The translations under genes were made by a program, and so were the position numbers. A DNA stretch of 64,000 bases, taken from contig JAKPNN010000003.1 in assembly GCA_029548365.1 (NCBI GenBank), forward strand, positions 62,001 through 126,000, written 5' to 3'. The notes beneath the pieces were generated by a model. That model had not been told where the DNA came from and ran no database searches. It saw only the letters and a program-made list of their open reading frames with translations. This stretch comes from Chloroflexota bacterium. Lineage in GTDB: Bacteria; Chloroflexota; Anaerolineae; Anaerolineales; Anaerolineaceae. This document shows, in pieces, positions 1 through 8,161 of this stretch; the first letter of the stretch is position 1, and every line of letters begins with the position of its first letter.

Positions 1-1
1 C

Positions 2-610
2 AGGCCCCCGCTAAGCGCAATCATCCGCGAGCTCACCTCCCGGCCGGTCGTCCGCCAGTTGACCATAATCAACCTGATCCAGGGTTTTGGCGCTGCATTA
101 CTGATACCCTATCTGAACGTGTTTTTGCGCGGCAAATTCAACATCAGTGACGATTTGCTGGGCTTGATCTTTAGTATTTCATCCCTGTTCGTCTTCCTGG
201 GTACATTGATCTCTCCCTGGTTAGCCAGAATAACCCGCAGCCGGATCATCCCAACAGCAGTCACGCAGAGCCTCAGCCTGGTATTTTTGTTTTCACTGGG
301 TTTCTCGCCCTTACAATGGCTGGCGGCTGTCAGCTTGCTGTTTAGAAATGTGTTAATGCAAATGGCCACACCCCTGCTGGATAATTTCGCCATGCTCGTC
401 AGTCAACCTGAAGAGCAGGGGGCAGTTGCCGGCATACGCGGCATCGGGTGGCAGGCGGGGCAGGTTGTCGGGGTATTGATTTCTGGCTTGGTTCAAACAC
501 GTTTTGGGTTTTCGCCCCTCTTTTTTGCCACCGGGTTGCTTTATGTCATCACCATCATCCTCACCTGGGTATACTTTCGCCCCCTGGAAAAGGATTTACC
601 CTTCGGGTGA
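2..610 (+). CDS. MFS transporter, C-terminal half (5' end outside window)
   Basis: The frame is open from the first bases, so the gene starts upstream of the window and about 200 C-terminal residues are visible. They form alternating hydrophobic segments with short charged loops, as in the second six-helix half of a major facilitator superfamily permease. A loop with a Pro-Glu-Glu-Gln-Gly stretch followed by a Gly-rich helix fits the start of TM10. The protein ends with a short polar tail after the last helix. The substrate cannot be inferred. A TTG at 59 could be read as a start, but the coding signal continues upstream of it, so it is taken as internal. Convergent with the channel gene downstream. 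Confidence 0.75.
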   Translation, partial: RPPLSAIIRELTSRPVVRQLTIINLIQGFGAALLIPYLNVFLRGKFNISDDLLGLIFSISSLFVFLGTLISPWLARITRSRIIPTAVTQSLSLVFLFSLGFSPLQWLAAVSLLFRNVLMQMATPLLDNFAMLVSQPEEQGAVAGIRGIGWQAGQVVGVLISGLVQTRFGFSPLFFATGLLYVITIILTWVYFRPLEKDLPFG

Positions 611-788
611 TAAACACAAACCCATCACCTTCAGCGTCGTGCAGATCCGCAAATACCTGGTCGGATCAAAAAGTCTGATCTTCCTGATGGGTTGACAGCA
701 GTTACTAATTAACCCTCGGCGCCGTCTCCCCGTGTAAGCACAATCACAATCAACCCCAATTTGCAATCCTCACAACTCTGAGGGCATC

Positions 789-823
789 GTTCAGGCACAA
801 GGCTGCCCTGATCATGCCTGAAC
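789..823. terminator. Hairpin between convergent genes
   Basis: Perfect 9-bp inverted repeat GTTCAGGCA / TGCCTGAAC around a 17-nt loop, between the convergent MFS and channel genes. There is no clear T-run on either side, so terminator function is inferred from position and pairing only. Confidence 0.35.
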
Positions 824-835
824 ACCCAATAAGGA

Positions 836-2740
836 TTAACTTTCGGCAACCACAATGAGTTTGTCCTCCCCGGTAAAACATATGGCTTCGGATTTTTTCG
901 GGTTCAGCACAATGCCATAGTTTTTTTCCGGGTTATCATGCTCTCGAGTAATGCGATAGCCCATGGCAATTTCGTTTTTACGCTTGGCTGACTCAATCAG
1001 CGTGAAAAAATTAACCGGTGTTTCAAGTACAACATATTGACCTATCGGTTTAAGATATATTTCACTTCCTTCTGGATCGAAGAGATCCGTAAAAACCGCG
1101 TTCAACGCCTTCTGTTCAGCGATTTGAGAGAACATCAAGCTGATCAATTTGTCACTGACAATGAAATCATCAGCCTTCGCAATTTCTGCCAGGTTGCGGT
1201 TTCGCACATCAAGCATTTCGGTTGTGATAGAGTATTTGATTTTCGGGTTTTTCACCGCAATATCCCTGAGATGCAGCAAAGTAATCAGCGTATGCGCATC
1301 CGCCACCTGAGCCGGCAAACATTCAGAATAACAGAGCACAATGATCTCATCAAAGTTTTCTAAAGCCAACTGGTCTAAAAGCGCCCGGTCTGCCGTATCA
1401 CCGACCTGGTGGGAGACGCTTAAGTTTTTACACCCCTCCAGTTCAAACCCTTTCAAACAATCCCCTAAGTCCAAATTGCATACGATCTTCACAATCGATT
1501 GAGGAGCAACATATTGATCCAATTCTTTCACGATGAGCGGTCCACGCCAATTCCAGCCTAAGATCAATATTTTTTCCGGGTCGGCTGGTTGCGGCTCAAT
1601 CGTTACAATTTTCTCTTCTTCAACAAGCGGCTTGATTGAATAATCCGGAAAGATTTGATCATCATCCTCAGCCAGCAGAAACAGTTGATCACCCTCTTCC
1701 AGGATGCCATCCATCTCCGGGTTGAGTTCAGGTATTCTTCCCTTTTTCCACAACCCCATCACCGCATTTTTCTCAAACAAAGGCAAAGTGTCGCCAAATT
1801 TTTTTCCAATCAGTTGCGGATCCTGGTAAAAATAGATTTCATCACCAGCAAAATCCAGTAAATCTGTGTAGATAATCGAAAGCCCTGGTTGCCGGCAGGT
1901 TAGAGCGATAACCTTGGCGATGATATCCCCGGTTAATAGCCACTCAATCTGATCGCCTCCGATCAACTCGGCAACCTGCTTGTTTTTCAGATCATGCAAT
2001 TCCGCCACGATATGATAAGACTTTCCATTTCTTCTTGGTCTCTTGGTGACCGCCAAACAGGTCTTGATCACCTCTGAGTCGGTGTCATCGCCCTTTGGCG
2101 AAAGGACAATGATCGCCTTGGAGGTATCTAGGTTGAGGATGTTTAGTGAACTCATATCAAGCGGGTCTCCGCTGCGAACCACGATTTTCGTGTTTCCTGT
2201 ATCAGAAATGTGCTCATGGATCAGGTTCTCCATTTCCACCTTATCCCCAGGACCCATGATCACAATACACCCTTCTGGCTGGTTTTCGTTGGCAATCACC
2301 AGCTCTTCGATGATGGTATACACCTGTTCGCTCCACCCCAAAATCACAACATGCCCCGTCTCGATGACCCGCGATCGCCCCCTTTGTAAATTATCAAGCC
2401 GTTGCTCAAGACCGCTGGTGATCAACCCAATGAAAGTGCTGATGAAAAACACACCGCTCAGGGTTACCAGCAGCATGATCAAACGGAATCCCCATCCAGC
2501 ATCGTCGGCCATATTCCCCGCATCCAGGGTGCGCATCAGACTCTGCCAGATCGCCTCAGTCAAGGGTAAAACGGATTCGCCTTCTGCGGCAACTTTAAAA
2601 ATTACAATAACCAGTGAAAAAAGAATAATGATGGTGAGTGAGAACATCCCCAGCCAGAAGATGATCATCCACGCTCCTTTAGAGAACATCGTGTCCAGCT
2701 TATAACGAATTTTTTCGCCGTAATGGAATTTTGGTTTCAT
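836..2740 (-). CDS. CASTOR/POLLUX-family ion channel protein with tandem RCK-like domains
   Basis: Predicted inner-membrane cation channel subunit of 634 aa. Two hydrophobic segments (about residues 25-48 and 83-108) bracket a pore loop containing Asp-Ala-Gly-Asn, which resembles the selectivity region of plant CASTOR/POLLUX channels. Two Rossmann-type TrkA-N/RCK-like modules follow, starting at about residues 130 (Val-Val-Ile-Leu-Gly-Trp) and 386 (Ile-Leu-Ile-Leu-Gly-Trp), each trailed by a regulatory region. The start at 2740 is chosen over an ATG at 2761 because AAGGAG lies six bases before it. Family members are thought to gate K+ or Ca2+ flux in response to cytosolic ligands; ion selectivity here is unknown. 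Monocistronic by position. Confidence 0.82.
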   Translation of the reverse strand: MKPKFHYGEKIRYKLDTMFSKGAWMIIFWLGMFSLTIIILFSLVIVIFKVAAEGESVLPLTEAIWQSLMRTLDAGNMADDAGWGFRLIMLLVTLSGVFFISTFIGLITSGLEQRLDNLQRGRSRVIETGHVVILGWSEQVYTIIEELVIANENQPEGCIVIMGPGDKVEMENLIHEHISDTGNTKIVVRSGDPLDMSSLNILNLDTSKAIIVLSPKGDDTDSEVIKTCLAVTKRPRRNGKSYHIVAELHDLKNKQVAELIGGDQIEWLLTGDIIAKVIALTCRQPGLSIIYTDLLDFAGDEIYFYQDPQLIGKKFGDTLPLFEKNAVMGLWKKGRIPELNPEMDGILEEGDQLFLLAEDDDQIFPDYSIKPLVEEEKIVTIEPQPADPEKILILGWNWRGPLIVKELDQYVAPQSIVKIVCNLDLGDCLKGFELEGCKNLSVSHQVGDTADRALLDQLALENFDEIIVLCYSECLPAQVADAHTLITLLHLRDIAVKNPKIKYSITTEMLDVRNRNLAEIAKADDFIVSDKLISLMFSQIAEQKALNAVFTDLFDPEGSEIYLKPIGQYVVLETPVNFFTLIESAKRKNEIAMGYRITREHDNPEKNYGIVLNPKKSEAICFTGEDKLIVVAES

Positions 2741-2777
2741 TCCGGGCTCCTTTTGAATCATCGAACTGTATGAATTT

Positions 2778-2783
2778 ATTATA
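2778..2783 (-). promoter_or_regulatory. Probable -10 box upstream of channel gene
   Basis: A perfect TATAAT on the minus strand lies 37 bases upstream of the chosen start. No good -35 is seen at 16-18 bp, so the assignment is weak. Confidence 0.35.
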
Positions 2784-2814
2784 ACAGCAATAATTCGTTC
2801 ACAAGAAAAATTCT

Positions 2815-3020
2815 AGAATATTGAAAAACCAATGGTATTTAATAACCGATTAATGAATCAACATAATAATTTTTCGCATTTACGATTAATATGAATATTA
2901 TATTCATTCGTAGGGGCAGACCTTCGCGCAGCACTCCCTGTGCCCTACAAGGGTATTGAGCCGTGTCTACCCAACCCGAAATGCGCGCTGGCCAGGGCAA
3001 CCACAGTGGGTTGCCCCTAC
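2815..3020. repeat. Chimeric repeat: fold-back left arm plus GTAGGGGCA core
   Basis: An AT-rich arm (2815-2909) resembles the left arm of the fold-back element at 6746-7001; both carry an AATCAACA block and end in ATTCGTAGGGG. It leads into a core (2910-3020) bounded by inverted GTAGGGGCA and TGCCCCTAC. The right flank is not the matching AT-rich arm but the sequence found in the 258-bp tandem units. This suggests recombination between two copies. Confidence 0.6.
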
Positions 3021-3358
3021 AGGTTCAATCCAATAGAAGGATCCATTATCTTCAACACCCTCTTCTGAAACAAAAAACCGGCCTTGTAACCTGGGTTCTT
3101 CCAGGCACATCATCCGACATGGATCCCGTCCACCATGCGCCACATCGGCATCGCTCACCGGCATTCGTAGGGGCAGACCTCCGTGTCTGCCCAACCCGAT
3201 GTTGCTCAGGGCAACCACAGCTCGAAAAGTGCTGCGCGAAGGGTTGCCCCTACAGGTTTACTCCAAGCACATCATCCGGCATGGGTCCCGTCCACCGTGC
3301 GCCACATCGGCATCGCTCACTGGCAATGGTAGGGGCAGACCTCCGTGTCCGCCCCTAC
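3021..3358. repeat. Repeat cluster: degenerate 258-bp unit with two GTAGGGGCA elements
   Basis: Continuation of the same repeat family. Elements are at 3167-3253 (full inverted termini) and 3329-3358 (only the first hairpin, closed by GCCCCTAC). The intervening sequence carries a CCGG-bounded hairpin segment with an adjoining A-run (T-run on the minus strand, near 3070-3120). That segment recurs at 5.8-6.6 kb. Together with the preceding entry this accounts for most of the 777-bp gap before the next gene; no coding sequence is convincing here. Confidence 0.7.
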
Positions 3359-3517
3359 CAATGACCAACCCATCCTCAACACTCTCTATTCATGCCTGGC
3401 GATCGATCTGCTTGACGTTTTCATTATGCAATAAACCAATTACAATAAAGATGGCGCTCTTATTTATCGGCCAGTGAAATTTTTCTGTTAATTTTGTGAA
3501 CTCTGAAAGGTTAACTT

Positions 3518-4315
3518 ATGAAGACCACCATCGCATCAACCAGTAACCCCAAGATTAAACGGGTACGCGCACTGCAAACCCAGTCCCGCAAACGCAAACA
3601 GGAAAACTCCTTTGTTGCCGAGGGTATACGATTAATCGAAGAAGTGATTGCAGCTCAATGGCCAGTAGAGTTTATCCTCTACGATCAAACCCTCTCTGAG
3701 CGTGGGAAAAACCTCATCGCATCTCTACCGGCTTCGGTTCTAAACGCTGTCCATCAGGTTACCCCCGGGATTATGGCAGCAATCAGCGACGCAGAAACTC
3801 CCCCTGGCATCCTGGCAGTGCTGAAATCACGCATATTGCCCTTACCCACGACCCCCACTTTTGTTATCCTGGCAGACCAGGTGCGCGACCCCGGCAATAT
3901 GGGCACCCTGCTGAGGACCGCTGAAGCCGTGGGTGCAGAATGCGTCATTACCACTCCCGGAACCGTAGACGCCTTCGCTCCCAAGGTGGTCCGTTCCGGG
4001 ATGGGCGCTCATTTTCACCTGCCCATCCATCCCCTGCCCTGGCACGCCATTCATCAATATCTGCGAGGGCTGCCTATAATCCTTGCAACGACTGACTCTG
4101 ACACCACCCTGTGGGACGTTGATTTCAGAAAGCCCTGCGCCTTGCTGATCGGCGGAGAAGCCTTTGGCGCCAGCCCCTTGGGAGAAGAAATCGCCACCCG
4201 CCGGGTCACCATCCCGATGACCGGCAGAGCTGAATCTCTCAACGCTGCAGTTGCCGCCGCAATTCTGATGGCAGAAGTTCTGCGGCAGAGAAGTACCCCA
4301 GGAAAGGAAAACTAA
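3518..4315 (+). CDS. TrmH/SpoU-family RNA 2'-O-methyltransferase
   Basis: 265-aa SPOUT-class methyltransferase that should 2'-O-methylate a ribose in rRNA or tRNA using S-adenosylmethionine. The N-terminal 95 residues form the substrate-binding L30e-like domain typical of RlmB/TsnR relatives. The catalytic domain shows motif 1 (Asn-Met-Gly-Thr-Leu-Leu-Arg-Thr), motif 2 (Gly-Gly-Glu-Ala-Phe-Gly) and motif 3 (Pro-Met, then Glu-Ser-Leu-Asn-Ala-Ala), which form the trefoil knot cofactor site. The position modified cannot be told from sequence. Its stop overlaps the next start by one base (TAATG), so the two genes are probably cotranscribed. The start is preceded by GAAAGG. Confidence 0.9.
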   Translation: MKTTIASTSNPKIKRVRALQTQSRKRKQENSFVAEGIRLIEEVIAAQWPVEFILYDQTLSERGKNLIASLPASVLNAVHQVTPGIMAAISDAETPPGILAVLKSRILPLPTTPTFVILADQVRDPGNMGTLLRTAEAVGAECVITTPGTVDAFAPKVVRSGMGAHFHLPIHPLPWHAIHQYLRGLPIILATTDSDTTLWDVDFRKPCALLIGGEAFGASPLGEEIATRRVTIPMTGRAESLNAAVAAAILMAEVLRQRSTPGKEN

Positions 4316-5526
4316 TGCGCATTCGATCGATCACCTGCTTTATCCATCCCCGCTGGCCCATCAGCGAACTCATTTTTCAAAAAGCGGGGCTGTTTGCCCG
4401 GATGGCCAGGCAATCCTTTGAAAATGCGGGCTATGCTGTCCAAACCGTCCGCATGGCTACGCCGCCCTTCGCTGAATTCATAACCGAACAGGACTACGCC
4501 CAAGCCAGTACCCACATCGACGTCATCGCCCATAGTGAAGGGTTTGAGTATGTCTCCCTGGGCCCGGCGTTGACCGGCGCACCGCAGAGTTACGCTGCCA
4601 TCCCCGAACTGCTCAGCCGCTCTGGAAACCTGTTTTTCAGCGGACACCTGACCACGCCAAACGCCGAAGTCAGCTTGCCCGCCGTGCGCGCCTGCGCGCA
4701 GGTGATCCATCAGGCGGCAACCCTGGAAGCCAACGGCTTTGCCAACCTGAGGTTTGCCGCGCTGGCTAACGTCCCACCCTGGGCACCCTTCTTCCCCGCA
4801 GCCTACCACCAGGGAAAGTCGCCCGCCTTCGCGCTGGCACTGGAAGCCGCCGACCTGGCAGTGAGCGCCTTCACAGAGGCGCAATCCCTGCAGGACGCCC
4901 GCCAAAAGCTGGTTGACCGGGTTGAAGCGCATGCCCGGGATTTGCAGACCATCGCCCAGCGCCTGGCGGATGCATACGGGGTTGAATTCAAAGGACTCGA
5001 CTTTACCCTGGCTCCCTTCCCGCAGCCCGATAAATCCATCGGCGCTGCCCTGGAGCGTTTAGGGCTTCCGGCTCTGGGCCTTTCTGGCAGCCTGGCGGCA
5101 TCTGCCTTTCTCACCGAGGCCCTCGACCGGGCGGTCTTCAAGCGCTGCGGGTTCAACGGCCTGATGCTGCCCCTGCTGGAAGATGCCACCCTGGCGGCGC
5201 GCGGCGCGCAGGGCGTGCTGAACGTCACCGACCTGCTGCTATATTCAGCCGTGTGCGGTACAGGTTTGGATACCATCCCCCTGCCCGGGGAGACCTCCGT
5301 CGAACAGCTTAATGCACTCCTGCTGGACCTGGCAGCCCTGGCGTTGCGATTGGATAAGCCCCTTACCGCCCGCCTGATGCCAATTCCCGGAAAAGCAGCT
5401 GGCGATGACACCGACTTTAACTTCGAGTATTTTGCCAACAGCAAAGTCCTGGCGCTGCCCGCCGAACCCCTCACCGGCTTGCTGGCTGGCGACGAAAACA
5501 TCGCCATCCAACACAGGGCGTTTTGA
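4315..5526 (+). CDS. DUF711 / UPF0210-family protein
   Basis: 403-aa cytosolic protein matching the DUF711 family in length and pattern: an N-terminal Ile-Arg-Ser-Ile-Thr strand, a mid-region with Pro-Tyr/Phe-Phe-Pro-Ala-Ala, and a C-terminal block around a Pro-Gly-Glu-Thr and a conserved Arg-Leu-Met-Pro. The family is widespread in bacteria and archaea and has no settled biochemical role. No signal peptide or transmembrane segment is seen. It is translationally coupled to the upstream RNA methyltransferase, but no functional link is evident. Coding sequence is GC-rich with no sign of decay. Confidence 0.75.
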   Translation: MRIRSITCFIHPRWPISELIFQKAGLFARMARQSFENAGYAVQTVRMATPPFAEFITEQDYAQASTHIDVIAHSEGFEYVSLGPALTGAPQSYAAIPELLSRSGNLFFSGHLTTPNAEVSLPAVRACAQVIHQAATLEANGFANLRFAALANVPPWAPFFPAAYHQGKSPAFALALEAADLAVSAFTEAQSLQDARQKLVDRVEAHARDLQTIAQRLADAYGVEFKGLDFTLAPFPQPDKSIGAALERLGLPALGLSGSLAASAFLTEALDRAVFKRCGFNGLMLPLLEDATLAARGAQGVLNVTDLLLYSAVCGTGLDTIPLPGETSVEQLNALLLDLAALALRLDKPLTARLMPIPGKAAGDDTDFNFEYFANSKVLALPAEPLTGLLAGDENIAIQHRAF

Positions 5527-5619
5527 TTCTCTGCACCGCGCCTGGAAATTGTGGGAAGGTCAGCGCCAATAGATTCTTTGTAAGTGTTGAAAATGGGTTC
5601 GTTTAATATTCAACGGCAA

Positions 5620-6592
5620 ATGTATGGGCAGACCTTCGCGTAGCACTATTTGAGCCTTGTCTGCCCAACCCGATGTAGGGGCAGACCTCCGTGTCTGCCC
5701 AACCCGAGATGCGCGTTGGCCAGGGCAACCACAGCTCGAAGAGTGCTGCGCGAAGGGTTGCCCCTACAGGTTTAATCCAATAGAAGGATCCACTATTTTC
5801 AACACCCTCTTCTGAAACAAAAAGGCCGGTCTTGTAACCTGGGGTCTTCCAGGCACATCATCCGGCATGGGTCCCGTCCACCGTGCGCCACATCGGCATC
5901 GCACACCAGTATTCGTAGGGGCAGACCTCCGTGTCTGCCCAACCCGAGATATGCGCTGGCCAGGGCAACCACAGCTCAATACCCTTGCAGGGCACAGGGA
6001 GTGTAGCGCGAAGGGTTGCCCCTACAGGTTTAATCCAATAGAAGGATCCACTATTTTCAATACCCACTTGTGAAACAAAAAAGCCGGCCTTGTGACCTGG
6101 GTTCTTCCAGGCACCTCATCCGGCATGGGTCCCGTCCACCGTGCGCCACACTGGCATCGCACACCAGTATTCGTAGGGGCAGACCTCCGTGTCTGCCCAA
6201 CCCGAGATGCGCGTTGGCCAGGGCAACCACAGCTCAATACCCTTGCAGGGCACAGGGAGTGTAGCGCGAAGGGTTGCCCCTACAGGTTTAATCCAATAGA
6301 AGGATCCACTATTTTCAACACCCTCTTCTGAAACAAAAAGGCCGGTCTTATGACCTGGGTTCTTCCAGACACCTCATCCGGCATGGGTTCCGTCCACCGT
6401 GCGTAACATCGGCATCGCACACCAGCATTCGTAGGGGCAGACCTCCGTGTCTGCCCAACCCGAAATGCACGCTGGTCAGAGCAACCACAGCTCAATACCC
6501 TTGCAGGGCACAGGGAGTGTAGCGCGAAGGGTTGCCCCTACAGGTTTAATCCAATAGAAGGATCCACTATTTTCAATACCCACTTGTGAAAC
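5620..6592. repeat. 258-bp tandem repeat array with GTAGGGGCA elements
   Basis: GTAGGGGCA occurs at 5915, 6173 and 6431, exactly 258 bp apart, and at 5675, 240 bp before the first. Each unit holds three parts. First is a core bounded by GTAGGGGCA and TGCCCCTAC (5675-5767, 5915-6025, 6173-6283, 6431-6541) with two internal hairpins (GGGCAGAC/GTCTGCCC and GGGCAACC/GGTTGCCC). Second is a spacer with GGATCCACTATTTTCAA. Third is a CCGG-bounded hairpin with a T-run on the minus strand. Units are nearly identical, so duplication is recent. Short open frames cross the array in several frames but follow the repeat period and are not taken as genes. Confidence 0.85.
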
Positions 6593-6694
6593 AAAAAGAC
6601 CGGCCTTTCACCGGTACGGATCCCGTACGGCATTGCGCGACTTGCCATCTGTAATCTTTCGACCTGTGGGGTGCGACTTCCCACCTCAGAACCT
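6593..6694 (-). ncRNA. Predicted small RNA, copy 1 (sRNA-A)
   Basis: About 102 nt on the minus strand, predicted from three signals in order: a sigma70-like promoter (6701-6729), a structured body, and an intrinsic terminator (ACCGG-loop-CCGGT then a T-run at 6597-6593). The body begins with CTGAGGTG and a hairpin GTGGG/CCCAC with an AAG..GCAC loop. A second copy about 90% identical lies at 9855-9957 with equivalent promoter and terminator. No open frame with a plausible ribosome-binding site was noticed inside. Not matched to any RNA family I can name; function unknown. Confidence 0.55.
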
Positions 6695-6700
6695 GTAGCC

Positions 6701-6729
6701 ATTATACGGGAAAGAAAAAGAAAAGTAAA
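6701..6729 (-). promoter_or_regulatory. Promoter of sRNA-A
   Basis: On the minus strand: -35 TTTACT (6729-6724), 17-bp spacer, -10 TATAAT (6706-6701), with transcription expected near 6694. The same layout recurs at the second copy. Confidence 0.55.
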
Positions 6730-6745
6730 GCAATTTTGGAGAAAG

Positions 6746-7001
6746 TGTTAAAAAACAAACCATATTTAATAATGGGTTTATAAATCAACACAACAAATTA
6801 GCATAATTACGATTTTGACTAATATTTATCAATTCGTAGGGGCAGACCTCCGTGTCTGCCCAACCCGAGATATGCGCTGGCCAGGGCAACCACAGAGGGT
6901 TGCCCCTACGAACGATTATAATATTAGTCATATTTATATTTATTATTAATCATGATGTTGATTCATAAACCGATTAAACAACATCATTTGTTTTTCAACT
7001 C
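6746..7001. mobile_element. Fold-back (MITE-like) element with GTAGGGGCA core
   Basis: A core at 6836-6909, bounded by GTAGGGGCA and TGCCCCTAC, sits between two AT-rich arms of about 90 bp that are imperfect reverse complements of each other. They share GACTAATATT next to the core and a GGTTTAT-AATCAACA block further out. The whole 256 bp could fold into one long hairpin. It encodes no protein, so any movement would need a transposase in trans. The right arm ends about 95 bp before the methyltransferase start. Target-site duplications were not evident. Confidence 0.6.
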
Positions 7002-7058
7002 TCTTTTTATACTGTGCTTCAGACCCTGCGCAGTGATGGATATGCCCTCGATTTAAGT

Positions 7059-7064
7059 TATAAT
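7059..7064 (+). promoter_or_regulatory. Possible -10 box of the methyltransferase-HNH cassette
   Basis: A perfect TATAAT 33 bp upstream of the methyltransferase start, just outside the fold-back element. No convincing -35 is seen at the usual spacing. Confidence 0.35.
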
Positions 7065-7096
7065 AGGACCAACACAGACGTAAGGGATCGGGGTTT

Positions 7097-8161
7097 ATGG
7101 CTACAGAAAATTTAGATCGAGCAAAAAAGAACAAAGCCGATGAGTTTTACACGCAGATGCCCGACATCGAAGCTGAATTGCGGCATTATAAAAAACACTT
7201 TCGCGGCAAAGTTGTTCTGTGCAACTGTGATGACCCCTTTGAGAGCAACTTCTTTAAATATTTTGCAACCAATTTTAACCATTTGGGGTTGAAGAAGCTG
7301 ATCGCCACCAGCTATAGCGATTCGCCGGTCGCCTACCAGCAATTGCCGTTATTTGAGGTGAATCATCTCGAAATTAAAAACAGCGCCGAAAGGCCTGCCA
7401 GCAAAATTGAAATCAACGAAGTCAAAGATGAAAATAAAAATGGCGCGATTGACCTGGCGGACGTGGAATACCTGATCAGGAATCGAAAAAACACGCTGAC
7501 GCTGCTGGAGGGAGATGGCGACTTCCGTTCAGAAGAATGTATTCAACTGCTGAAGGAAGCGGACATCGTCGTCACCAACCCGCCCTTTTCACTGTTCAGG
7601 GAGTACGTGGCACAGCTTGTAGAATATGATAAGAATTTTATTATTATAGGAAGCAAGAACGCAATAACCTATAAAGAAATATTTGCGCTTATTAAAGAAG
7701 ATAAATTATGGCTCGGAAATGAATTTCGCAATGGCAATGCATATTTTAGAATCCCAACAGAATATGCAAGAGAATGGGCAGATGGTGTTTTTAATCCAGA
7801 AACAGGATTGGTGAAATTTAGAAATGTAGGCTGGTTTACAAACTTAGATCTGAACAAACGACATGAAATAATTACATTATATAAGAATTACTCACCCGAA
7901 GAGTACCCCCATTACGACAACTACGATGCGATCAATGTGGATCGAGTTGCTGAAATCCCCTATGATTATGATGGCGCAATGGGTGTGCCGATTACATTTC
8001 TTGATAAATATAACCCGGAACAATTTAATCTTATTGGTATCGATAGATATGTTGACGATAACCCGAATTACGGCAAGCGCTTCAGTATAAATGGAAAAGA
8101 AAAGTATGCGAGAATATTGATTAGGAAAAAGAGGCCGCAAGATGAAAGTCGAATTGCATGA
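7097..8161 (+). CDS. EcoRI-family adenine-specific DNA methyltransferase
   Basis: 354-aa protein whose N-terminal third closely follows the EcoRI methylase family: Asp-Glu-Phe-Tyr-Thr-Gln, then a Tyr-Lys-Lys-His-Phe block and Cys-Asn-Cys-Asp-Asp-Pro. Motif IV Asn-Pro-Pro-Phe at about residues 160-163 is the signature of N6-adenine transfer from S-adenosylmethionine. It should methylate adenine in a specific duplex site and so protect host DNA. The next gene starts inside its 3' end (20-bp overlap), which indicates one transcript. Base composition shifts: about 7625-7890 is markedly more AT-rich than both ends of the same gene. The recognition sequence cannot be inferred from family alone. Confidence 0.85.
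   Translation: MATENLDRAKKNKADEFYTQMPDIEAELRHYKKHFRGKVVLCNCDDPFESNFFKYFATNFNHLGLKKLIATSYSDSPVAYQQLPLFEVNHLEIKNSAERPASKIEINEVKDENKNGAIDLADVEYLIRNRKNTLTLLEGDGDFRSEECIQLLKEADIVVTNPPFSLFREYVAQLVEYDKNFIIIGSKNAITYKEIFALIKEDKLWLGNEFRNGNAYFRIPTEYAREWADGVFNPETGLVKFRNVGWFTNLDLNKRHEIITLYKNYSPEEYPHYDNYDAINVDRVAEIPYDYDGAMGVPITFLDKYNPEQFNLIGIDRYVDDNPNYGKRFSINGKEKYARILIRKKRPQDESRIA

Noticed and set aside
608-700. UGA recoding at the end of the MFS gene
   Set aside because: The UGA is followed at once by TAA in the same frame and the protein ends at a natural place after its last helix. The short frame that follows in another phase (504-695) has no support.
5764-6495. Overlapping open frames of about 70-80 codons in the repeat array
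   Set aside because: The frames recur with the repeat period in both strands and have no ribosome-binding sites; they are by-products of the GC-rich repeats.
5620-6592. Tandem 258-bp units as a CRISPR array
   Set aside because: Units are far too long, have no spacers of unique sequence, and no cas genes are in the window.
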